Source: Acidovorax benzenivorans | GTDB taxonomy: Bacteria; Pseudomonadota; Gammaproteobacteria; Burkholderiales; Burkholderiaceae_C | Direction of reading: 5' to 3' | NCBI RefSeq assembly: GCF_028680575.1 | Contig: NZ_JAPCKI010000003.1 | Coordinates: 372,001 to 436,000 of the forward strand | Length of the DNA stretch: 64,000 nt | Shown here: positions 57,843 through 64,000 of the stretch, piece after piece | How the letters are laid out: each line of letters opens with the position of its first letter | Numbering within the stretch: position 1 is the stretch's first letter | Notes under the pieces: generated by a model | The model's input: the letters and a program-made list of their open reading frames with translations, nothing else | Databases searched by the model: none | What the model was told of the DNA's origin: nothing | Program-made: the position numbers and the translations under genes

Positions 57843-57932
57843 ACCCAGCTGGATGCCGCGCAGCACCGAGGCATGCACCCCCACCCAAGCCCACAAGAAA
57901 CCGAACACGACAACCCGCTAAGGAAACCGCCG

Positions 57933-58649
57933 ATGACCGCAACCACGTCAACCACTTACCTCTGGACCCCGCCCCCCGTCTATTCGCTGCCTGTGCGTGG
58001 CCGCAGCGAGCGCCTGCCCATCCACCGGCTGTTCTTTGTGGGCCGCAACTACCACGCGCATGCGGTGGAGATGGGGCGCCCGGTGGACAAGTCGGTGGAA
58101 GTGCCGTTCTATTTCACCAAGGCACCCTCCACGCTGGTCGAGTCTGGCGCGACCGTGGCCTACCCACCCGGCACCCAGAACTACCACCACGAAATGGAAC
58201 TGGTGCTGGTCATTGGTGCGCCCGGTTTTCGCGTGAGCGAGGCCGATGCGCCCCGCCTTGTCTATGGCTATGCCTGCGGCCTGGACATGACGCGCCGCGA
58301 CCTGCAGCTGGTGGCGCGGGATAAGGGTCGGCCTTGGGACCTGGGCAAGGATGTGGAGCAGTCGTCCGTGGTCTCCGAGATCGTGCCTATGCCGCAGTTA
58401 GTGCTGGGCCAGGGCGACCTGGAGCTGTCGGTCAATGGCACCGTGCGCCAGAAGTCCGACCTGTCCAAGCTGATCTGGAACATCCCCGAACTGATTGCCG
58501 ACCTGTCCAAGTTCTACCACCTGCAGCCGGGTGACCTGATCTTTACCGGCACGCCCGAGGGCGTAGGCCCCGTGCTGGCAGGCGACCGCATTGAAGGCCA
58601 CATTGAAGGCGTGGGCAGCATCGTGCTCCACGTTGGCCCGGCGGAATAA
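57933..58649 (+). CDS. nagK: Fumarylpyruvate hydrolase (FAH superfamily)
   Basis: 238 residues. FAH-fold motifs: FVGRNYHAHAVEMG, PFYFTKAPSTLVESGATVAY, the metal site NYHHEMELVLVIG, and DLIFTGTPEGVGPV. It cleaves fumarylpyruvate to fumarate and pyruvate, the last step of gentisate breakdown. ATG 57933 has AAGGAAA upstream; 90 bases separate it from the reductase gene. Confidence 0.92.
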   Translation: MTATTSTTYLWTPPPVYSLPVRGRSERLPIHRLFFVGRNYHAHAVEMGRPVDKSVEVPFYFTKAPSTLVESGATVAYPPGTQNYHHEMELVLVIGAPGFRVSEADAPRLVYGYACGLDMTRRDLQLVARDKGRPWDLGKDVEQSSVVSEIVPMPQLVLGQGDLELSVNGTVRQKSDLSKLIWNIPELIADLSKFYHLQPGDLIFTGTPEGVGPVLAGDRIEGHIEGVGSIVLHVGPAE

Positions 58650-58679
58650 GAAAAACCACATCCAGGAGACAACCCCACC

Positions 58680-59804
58680 ATGACCATCGACCTCACGCCT
58701 TCCCCCGTGCGGCTGCATGCCGTTGCGGGCAAGGGCCAGCCCGATCCGACGCCCGAGCTGGAAGAGCTCTACCGAGGCTTCGAACAAGAGCTGTTGGTGC
58801 CGCTCTGGACGCAGATCGGCGACCTGATGCCCCGCCAGCCCCAATCCAAGGCCGTGCCCCATCTGTGGCGCTGGGACCGCTTGAAAGCCCTGGCCGCACA
58901 GGCGGGCGCCATCGTGCCCGTGGGCCGTGGCGGGGAGCGCCGTGCGATTGCGCTGGCCAACCCGGCGCTGGGCGGGCGCCCCTTTGCCACCCCCACGCTG
59001 TGGGCCGCCATCCAGTACCTGATGCCCGGCGAAGACGCCCCCGAGCACCGGCACACGCAGCACGCGTTTCGTTTTGTGGTGGAAGGCGAGGGCGTGTGGA
59101 CCGTGGTCAATGGCGATGCCGTGCGCATGTCGCGGGGCGACTTTCTGCCCCAGGCCGGCTGGAACTGGCATGCCCACCACAACGCTGCTACCGAGCCCAT
59201 GGCCTGGATCGACGGCCTGGATATTCCGTTTTCGTACTACACCGAGAGCCAGTTCTTCGAAGTGGGGCGCGAGAAGCTCCCACCCGCTGAGCGCACCACC
59301 GCCGAGCGTTCTTATTCCGAAAGGCTGTGGGGCCACCCTGGCCTGCGCCCGGTATCGATGGTGCAGGCCCAGCCCGCCACGCCCCTGCTGGCTTACCGCT
59401 GGGTGGATACCGACCGTGCACTGGCCGATCAGCTCGCGCTGGAAGACGAAGACCAGGCGGGCACGCTGAGCCCTGGGCACGCGGCGGTGCGCTTTACCAA
59501 CCCCACCACCGGCGCCGATGTGTTGCCCACCATGCGGACCGAAATGCACCGCGTGCGCGCGGGCGGTGCAACGCGGGTGCTCCGTGAGGTGGGTTCGTCC
59601 GTGTTCCAGGTGTTTGACGGCAGCGGCACCGTCACGGTGGGTGAGCGCACCTGGCAGGTGGCGCGGGGCGACTTGTTTGTGGTGCCGTCGTGGCAGCCGT
59701 TCTCGGCCCAGGCATCGGCCGCTGGCGCGCTCGACCTGTTCCGCTTCAGCGATGCGCCGATTTTTGAGGTGCTGCATGTCCACCGTGCTCAGGTTACTGG
59801 CTGA
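58680..59804 (+). CDS. nagI: Gentisate 1,2-dioxygenase
   Basis: 374 residues with two cupin domains. The N-terminal cupin iron site is EHRHTQHAFRF (His123, His125) with the later His at 164 or 166 in WNWHAHHN; a second cupin motif (SSVFQVFDGSGTVTVGERTW) lacks the metal pattern, as in the family. It opens the gentisate ring to maleylpyruvate. ATG 58680 has CAGGAG upstream. Confidence 0.95.
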   Translation: MTIDLTPSPVRLHAVAGKGQPDPTPELEELYRGFEQELLVPLWTQIGDLMPRQPQSKAVPHLWRWDRLKALAAQAGAIVPVGRGGERRAIALANPALGGRPFATPTLWAAIQYLMPGEDAPEHRHTQHAFRFVVEGEGVWTVVNGDAVRMSRGDFLPQAGWNWHAHHNAATEPMAWIDGLDIPFSYYTESQFFEVGREKLPPAERTTAERSYSERLWGHPGLRPVSMVQAQPATPLLAYRWVDTDRALADQLALEDEDQAGTLSPGHAAVRFTNPTTGADVLPTMRTEMHRVRAGGATRVLREVGSSVFQVFDGSGTVTVGERTWQVARGDLFVVPSWQPFSAQASAAGALDLFRFSDAPIFEVLHVHRAQVTG

Positions 59805-59859
59805 GCCAGCGACCTGCAGGACGCACGCCTTTCATGTTCAGCCGCGCGATCACCCCCAA

Positions 59860-59919
59860 CCGTTCACGCTGAGCTCGTCGAGGCGCCGCGCAGGGCTTCG
59901 ACAAGCTCAGCCCGAACGG
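59860..59919. repeat. REP-like inverted repeat (family B, copy 1)
   Basis: CCGTTCACGCTGAGCTCGTCGA... at one end and ...TCGACAAGCTCAGCCCGAACGG at the other are imperfect inverted arms. This CCGTTCGGGCTGAGCCTGTCGAA-type element is widespread in proteobacteria. It lies in the gene-free gap between nagI and the transport gene. Confidence 0.8.
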
Positions 59920-59979
59920 GTGTTTCTAGTTCAAACACCCATTTCGCCCACTTCCATAACTTCAAAGAGAGACAACGTG

Positions 59980-61002
59980 ATGTTCACCACCCGACACTAC
60001 GCCCTACGCACCCCAATGTCCCGCAGTGGCAAAGCGCTTTGCGCCCTGGCCCTCTTGGTCCTATCGACCGCCGCGAGTTTGTCCAACGCCGTGGCGCAGA
60101 CCTTCCCTGCCAAGCCCGTCCGCTCCGTCGCGCCGTATTCGCCCGGCAGCGGCCCCGATGCGGTGATGCGCATCCTTAGCGAGCGCTTGTCGCGCAACTG
60201 GGGGCAGCAACTTGTCATCGACAACAAGCCGGGTGCCAATGGGTTCATTGCCATCGGCGATGCCAAGCGCGCAACGCCAGACGGCTACACGCTGCTGCAG
60301 GTGGACAACACGCACATGGCCTTGCAGCCGCATGTGTTCAAGCAGTTGTCCTACGACCCCGTCAAAGACTTTGAGCCCGTGGCGCCGGTGTATTTCACCA
60401 ACTTTTTTGTGGTGGTGGCGGCCAACTCGCCCTGGAAGGATGTGGGCGATTTGATCAAGGCGGCCAAGGCGGCGCCAGGGGACATCACCTACGGCTCCTG
60501 GGGCATTGGCAGCGTGGCCCATGTGGGCGCGGCGAGTCTGGAGGCAGCAACGGGCACAAAGATGATGCATGTGCCGTACAAGGACATGGGCAGCGTCTAC
60601 ACCTCTGTGGCCACGGGCGACATCAAGTGGGCGTTTGGCACGGCAGCGACGGCCGGGCCCATGTACCAGGCCAAGAAGGTGAAGTTTCTGGCCCTGGCTG
60701 CGCCCCAGCGTCTGGCGGGCTTCACCGACATTCCGACCATGGGCGAAGCGGGCGGGCCGGCCGGGTTTGAAGTGAAGACCTGGGTGGGCCTGTTCGCGCC
60801 TGCTGGCACGCCGAAGGCAGCCATCGAGAAGATCAATGCCGATGTGGGCAAGGTGCTGGCCACCTCGGAGGTCAAAGAGCGCTTGGCGACCTTCGGGTTT
60901 GAGCCCTACATCGGCCCGCCCGCTGAACTCACCAAGGCCATCGAACGCGATTCGCGCACGTTCGGTGAAGTCGTCAAGCGCGCCAAGATTGCACTGGACT
61001 GA
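59980..61002 (+). CDS. Tripartite tricarboxylate transporter (TctC/Bug) periplasmic binding protein
   Basis: 340 residues with an N-terminal signal peptide (ending NAVAQT). Bug-family motifs: FPAKPVRSVAPYSPGSGPDA, VIDNKPGANGFIAIG, ANSPWKDVGDLIKAAKAAPG and the C-terminal LATFGFEPYIGPPAELTKAI. It should bind an aromatic or carboxylic acid in the periplasm. No tctA/tctB genes are nearby, so it is an orphan receptor of the salicylate/gentisate operon. Confidence 0.9.
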   Translation: MFTTRHYALRTPMSRSGKALCALALLVLSTAASLSNAVAQTFPAKPVRSVAPYSPGSGPDAVMRILSERLSRNWGQQLVIDNKPGANGFIAIGDAKRATPDGYTLLQVDNTHMALQPHVFKQLSYDPVKDFEPVAPVYFTNFFVVVAANSPWKDVGDLIKAAKAAPGDITYGSWGIGSVAHVGAASLEAATGTKMMHVPYKDMGSVYTSVATGDIKWAFGTAATAGPMYQAKKVKFLALAAPQRLAGFTDIPTMGEAGGPAGFEVKTWVGLFAPAGTPKAAIEKINADVGKVLATSEVKERLATFGFEPYIGPPAELTKAIERDSRTFGEVVKRAKIALD

Positions 61003-61004
61003 CC

Positions 61005-61643
61005 ATGAAGCTCTATTCCTTCTTCCGCAGTGGAACATCCCACCGCTTGCGCATTGCGCTCAACCTCAAGGGGCTGGCCTACGAACAGGTTGCGGTCGAT
61101 CTGCGGAGCGAGGAGCATCTGGGCGAGGCCTTCAAAGCGATCAATCCGCAGCAGTTCGTGCCTGTTCTGGAGGCTGACGAGCGTCTGATGATCCAGTCGC
61201 CCGCCATCATCGAGTGGCTCGAAGAACGCTATCCCACCCCACCGCTGTTGCCCCGCGATGCAGGTGATCGTGCCCAGGTGCGCGCCCTGGCGGCCATCGT
61301 GGGCTGCGACATCCACCCCATCAACAACCGCCGCATTCTGGAGGCGCTGCGCCACCGCTTTGGTGCCGACGAGGCTGTCGTGAACGACTGGTGCGGCACC
61401 TGGATCAGCGCGGGCTTTGACGCCGTCGAAGCGCTGCTGTCAAAGGACTCGCATCGCGGTGATTTCTGCTTTGGCAGCACCCCCACGCTGGCCGATGTGT
61501 ACCTGGTGCCGCAGGTGGAGAGCGCGCGCCGCTTCAAGGTGGACCTGACGCGCTGGCCGCTGGTTCAGGCGGTGGATGCCGCCTGCGCCCAGCTGGAGGC
61601 GTTTCGCAAGGCGGCGCCCAGTGCGCAGCCGGATGCGGGCTGA
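61005..61643 (+). CDS. nagL: Maleylpyruvate isomerase (zeta-class glutathione S-transferase)
   Basis: 212 residues. GST N-terminal fold KLYSFFRSGTSHRLRIALNL with the zeta-class SFFRSGTSHR pattern, then QQFVPVLEADERLMIQSPAI and the C-terminal ADVYLVPQVESARRFKVDL. It isomerises maleylpyruvate to fumarylpyruvate with glutathione. The ATG follows the binding-protein stop by two bases, so it is the last gene of the operon. Its stop lies inside a family-B repeat. Confidence 0.93.
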   Translation: MKLYSFFRSGTSHRLRIALNLKGLAYEQVAVDLRSEEHLGEAFKAINPQQFVPVLEADERLMIQSPAIIEWLEERYPTPPLLPRDAGDRAQVRALAAIVGCDIHPINNRRILEALRHRFGADEAVVNDWCGTWISAGFDAVEALLSKDSHRGDFCFGSTPTLADVYLVPQVESARRFKVDLTRWPLVQAVDAACAQLEAFRKAAPSAQPDAG

Positions 61644-61685
61644 GCCTGTCGAAGCCCCTCGCGGCGCTTCGACCGCGCTGAGTGA
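61638..61685. repeat. REP-like inverted repeat (family B, copy 2)
   Basis: GGCTGAGCCTGTCGAAGCCC (from 61638) and GCTTCGACCGCGCTGAGTG (to about 61685): the same family as 59860-59919. It overlaps the nagL stop codon. Confidence 0.75.
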
Positions 61686-61721
61686 GTGGTTCAAGTGGAT
61701 TCAGGCGACTCCAAGAACTTC

Positions 61722-61822
61722 ATTCCGTTTCCAAATCATTCGTGTCTAGGCGCGAAGCCGCAGACAGTGCTGTAGCACGGCAAGGCGAAGCAACAACGAC
61801 ACGGATGATTTGGAGACGGAAT
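61722..61822. repeat. Large imperfect palindrome with 25-base arms, convergent terminator region
   Basis: Left arm 61722-61746 and right arm 61798-61822 are inverted repeats of 25 bases with two mismatches (ATTCCGT-TCCAAATCAT-CG at the outer ends). The interior holds GCCGCAGACAGT and a small hairpin GTGCT/AGCAC. It lies between convergent nagL and nagAa and reaches into the nagAa stop. A degenerate core also occurs near 54108. Confidence 0.75.
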
Positions 61823-62808
61823 CAGTCGCCCTGCAGGTAAAAAGCCTCGGCATGGAGGTGAGCCGCCTCCAGGCCTTTGCCCAGCGCCAGCAGTGTGGTG
61901 GTCTCCACCATCGGCGGCGATCCGCACAGATACGCCTGCCAGCCGCGCAGGCTGGCGTGGTCCTGCTCGATGGCTTGGGTCACCAGCCCGCGCCGCTGTG
62001 TGGTAGGGGCGGCGCCCGAGGCCACCACCACATGCACCTGCAGCGCCGGGTGCACGCTGCGCAAATGCTCCAGCCATGCCAGGCCATACAGCTCGCGCGG
62101 CGAGCGCAGGCCGAAGTACAGGTGAATGGGGTTGCGCATGCCCGCAGCCACTGCGCCGCGCACCACCGACAGCACCGACGCCAGCCCGGTGCCCCCAGCC
62201 ACGCACAGCATGGGCCCCGTGTGCTGTTGGCGCAGATACGCCGCACCCAGCGGCCCGCTGACCTTGACCTTGTCCCCCACCTTCAGCTGCCCGGCGATGT
62301 AGCCGCTGACCCGGCCCTGGGGCATGAGTTGCACATGAAACTCCAGCAGCGGTTCGCCGGGCAGGTTTGCCATGGAGTAGGGGCGCACATGCGTCGGCGT
62401 GAATCCCAACTGCACGTACTGGCCTGGCGAAAACGCAATCGGTTTTGCCACCTTGAGCAGCAGGCGCCGGATGTCTGCCGCCAGCGGCTCGATGGCCACC
62501 ACGGTGGCCTTGGCCACGCGCGCACGGTGCACCACAGCTTCGCCGGGGGCGGGCACTTCGATGGTGCAGGGCTCGGTCACATAGGTCTGGCAGGCCAGCA
62601 CGGCACCGTCCACGCCGTCCAGCGGGCGCTGCTGCTCGCGCCCGCCATCCAGCACCTCACCAGACAGCACCCGGCAGCGGCAGATTCCGCAGCGGCCCGA
62701 CAGGCATGAATACGACATCGGAACCTGCGCTGCGCGCAGGGCGTCGAGCAGGTTCACGCCGGGCTCGGCGCGGATCACGCGGTTAAGCGGCTGAACGAGG
62801 ATGTCCAT
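61822..62808 (-). CDS. nagAa: NagAa-type ferredoxin reductase (plant-type ferredoxin plus FAD/NAD domains)
   Basis: 328 residues. The N-terminal plant-type [2Fe-2S] domain has Cys35, Cys40, Cys43 and Cys73 (SYSCLSGRCGICRCRV, LACQT). The FAD domain shows RPYSMANLP and the NAD domain MLCVAGGTGLASVLSVVRGA, as in NahAa/NagAa reductases of naphthalene and salicylate oxygenation. It can feed NagAb. It is divergent from nagR and convergent with the main operon, so its expression may differ from nagGH. Confidence 0.92.
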   Translation of the reverse strand: MDILVQPLNRVIRAEPGVNLLDALRAAQVPMSYSCLSGRCGICRCRVLSGEVLDGGREQQRPLDGVDGAVLACQTYVTEPCTIEVPAPGEAVVHRARVAKATVVAIEPLAADIRRLLLKVAKPIAFSPGQYVQLGFTPTHVRPYSMANLPGEPLLEFHVQLMPQGRVSGYIAGQLKVGDKVKVSGPLGAAYLRQQHTGPMLCVAGGTGLASVLSVVRGAVAAGMRNPIHLYFGLRSPRELYGLAWLEHLRSVHPALQVHVVVASGAAPTTQRRGLVTQAIEQDHASLRGWQAYLCGSPPMVETTTLLALGKGLEAAHLHAEAFYLQGD

Positions 62809-62917
62809 GGCGGGCTGCGTTCGATTTCATCCAGCCCATTGTGCCCACGAAAGCGCCTGCGAATCACTGACTGCAATACCATCGCCACTTCATATCACCC
62901 AAGCTGATGGAGTGGAG
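62809..62917. promoter_or_regulatory. nagAa-nagR divergent promoter region
   Basis: The 109-base gap has no close copy of the NahR consensus seen at 54242. A T-N11-A-type dyad ATCACCCAAGCTGAT (62894-62908) sits just before the nagR ribosome site and could serve autoregulation. This is weak evidence. Confidence 0.3.
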
Positions 62918-63847
62918 ATGGAGCTATCGGATATCGACCTGAACCTGCTGGTGCTGTTTCAGCAACTCATGGTCGAACGACGCGTGTCGAAGGTGGCCGA
63001 CAACCTGGGGCTGACACAGCCTGCCGTCAGCAATGCGCTGGCCAAGCTGCGGCGTATTTTTGACGACGAGCTGTTCTTGCGCACCTCGGGTGGCATGGTG
63101 CCCACGCCTTTTGCCGAGCAACTGAGCGAGTCCGTGGGGTATGCGCTGGGCATGATCCACAGCGGGCTGAACCAGCGCACACAGTTCACGCCCGCAACGC
63201 TCAAGCGCACCATCACCATCGGTATGACAGACATTGGCGAGATCGTTTTCCTGCCAGCGTTGCTGGAGCGCCTGGGGCGGGAGGCACCCGGCGTCACGCT
63301 GAACACCGTGCGCAACAATGCGGCCCATCTGCGCGAAGACATGGAGGCTGGCAAGGTGGACCTGGCCATCGGCCTGCTGCCGCAGCTGAAAGCAGGGTTC
63401 TTCCAGCGGCGCTTGTTCCGCCAGCGCTATGTGTGCCTGTTCCGCAAGGGCCACGCGCTGGACCGGCCCAAGCTGCTGCTGTCGGACTACAAGGCGGCAG
63501 AGCACCTGATGATCGTGTCTGCAGGCACGGGGCACGGCAAGGTGGACGAGCTGATCCAGAAGGCCGGCATCGATCGCCTGGTGCGGCTGAGCGTGCCGCA
63601 CTTTGTGAGCGTGGGCCACATCCTCCAAAGCACGGCGCTGGTGGCGACGGTGCCGGAGCGGCTGGCGCTCAAGCTGGTCGAGCCCTTTGGCCTGGTGCTA
63701 CGCACGCATCCGGTCAAATTGCCCGACGCGCCCATCAGCGTGTTCTGGCACGCCAAGGTGCACCGCGAACCCGTCAATCAGTGGCTGCGCGGCATGGTGT
63801 TTGAGCTGTTTGGGGGCGATGGCTCCGCTGGCGGTGGTTTGCTGTGA
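62918..63847 (+). CDS. nagR: LysR-type regulator of salicylate catabolism (NagR/NahR-like)
   Basis: 309 residues starting MELSDIDLNLLVLFQQLMVE, then DNLGLTQPAVSNALAKLRRI, FDDELFLRTSGGMVPTPFAE, and the effector region ITIGMTDIGEIVFLPALLER, AGTGHGKVDELIQ, RLSVPHFVSVGHILQSTALV and AISVFWHAK-like. These match NahR/NagR closely. It should activate the operon at 54242 in response to salicylate. ATG 62918 has GGAGTGGAG upstream. Confidence 0.93.
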   Translation: MELSDIDLNLLVLFQQLMVERRVSKVADNLGLTQPAVSNALAKLRRIFDDELFLRTSGGMVPTPFAEQLSESVGYALGMIHSGLNQRTQFTPATLKRTITIGMTDIGEIVFLPALLERLGREAPGVTLNTVRNNAAHLREDMEAGKVDLAIGLLPQLKAGFFQRRLFRQRYVCLFRKGHALDRPKLLLSDYKAAEHLMIVSAGTGHGKVDELIQKAGIDRLVRLSVPHFVSVGHILQSTALVATVPERLALKLVEPFGLVLRTHPVKLPDAPISVFWHAKVHREPVNQWLRGMVFELFGGDGSAGGGLL

Positions 63848-63900
63848 TCTGTGGCCAGGATCTTTGGCGTGGTCTAGCACGCGCCGAAGATCCTGGGTGC

Positions 63901-63957
63901 TATGCTATTCATAGCTAATTGCGCTCTTCTGTAGGGCGCTAGAGCCTGGTTTTGTAT
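63901..63957. repeat. Palindromic intergenic repeat (family A, copy 6)
   Basis: GCTATTCATAGCTAATTGCG, a short AT spacer, then GGGCGCTAGAGCCTGGTTTT. It lies downstream of nagR and has the arms AGCTA..GCGCT and AGCGC..TAGAGC of the family. It ends in a T-rich stretch and probably terminates nagR. Confidence 0.55.
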
Positions 63958-64000
63958 AAATTCTGCCGCCGTTCCGACAGATCTGATGGCCGCTTTGTGG

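Noticed and set aside
61005-61643. Generic glutathione S-transferase instead of maleylpyruvate isomerase
   Set aside because: The zeta-class N-terminal motif and the position in a gentisate operon with fumarylpyruvate hydrolase support the isomerase.

Overview
The window is high-GC DNA with the gene content and intergenic repeats of a beta-proteobacterium of the Comamonadaceae (Acidovorax-like). The supporting signs are an Omp32-type porin, a gentisate/salicylate gene cluster with a NagR/NahR-type regulator, TonB/PepSY/DUF3325/DUF3649 iron clusters, a CzcI-CBA metal-efflux operon, and short GCGCT/AGCGC palindromes after many genes. It is ordinary chromosomal sequence with one less GC-rich, accessory-looking stretch (about 45-54 kb). 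No tRNA, rRNA, CRISPR array, intact insertion sequence or prophage was seen.

Layout. 0-2.5 kb: end of a circularly permuted ATP-grasp gene, an alpha-E gene with a duplicated 5' end, and two small genes on the other strand. 2.6-11.2 kb: a LysR regulator divergent from an alpha/beta-hydrolase-like protein that lacks the catalytic serine, then a long leader region and a MexEF-OprN-type RND efflux operon. 11.4-15.5 kb: aminotransferase, aldehyde dehydrogenase and a MarR-GNAT pair. 15.8-33.7 kb: a porin, then a 16.5 kb run of minus-strand genes for ferric-siderophore uptake (five TonB-dependent receptors, two PepSY membrane proteins, DUF3649/DUF3325 proteins, a DUF4198 protein), with two Fur-box candidates at its transcription entry points. 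34.4-37.5 kb: bacterioferritin and AhpC/AhpF, for iron storage and peroxide defence. 37.7-44.9 kb: a heavy-metal efflux operon (CzcI-like, CzcC, a small His-rich membrane protein, CzcB, CzcA, a His-rich periplasmic protein). 45.4-49.3 kb: a small redox/hydrolase cluster next to a LysR gene, including a frameshifted hydrolase. 49.4-53.8 kb: MipA, a TetR fragment, a two-component system and an MlaA lipoprotein. 54.2-63.8 kb: a salicylate-to-gentisate-to-fumarate plus pyruvate operon with an operator matching the NahR consensus, a NagAa-type reductase and the NagR regulator.

How the genes work together. The iron block imports siderophores under probable Fur control while neighbouring Bfr stores iron and AhpCF removes peroxide. 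The salicylate cluster holds hydroxylase subunits NagG/NagH, Rieske ferredoxin NagAb, two candidate electron-input reductases, and ring-cleavage, isomerase and hydrolase enzymes (NagI, NagL, NagK). The two RND operons export drugs and metals respectively.

Most noteworthy: the NagR operator lying in a perfect 12-1-12 dyad; two unrelated reductases for one ring hydroxylase; the duplicated, synonymously diverged start of the alpha-E gene; the Ser-to-Glu hydrolase beside an efflux operon whose leader has a small ORF with a sequestered Shine-Dalgarno; a 38-codon ORF coupled at both ends inside the efflux operon; a one-base frameshift that removes a hydrolase's catalytic histidine; and several families of dispersed repeats.
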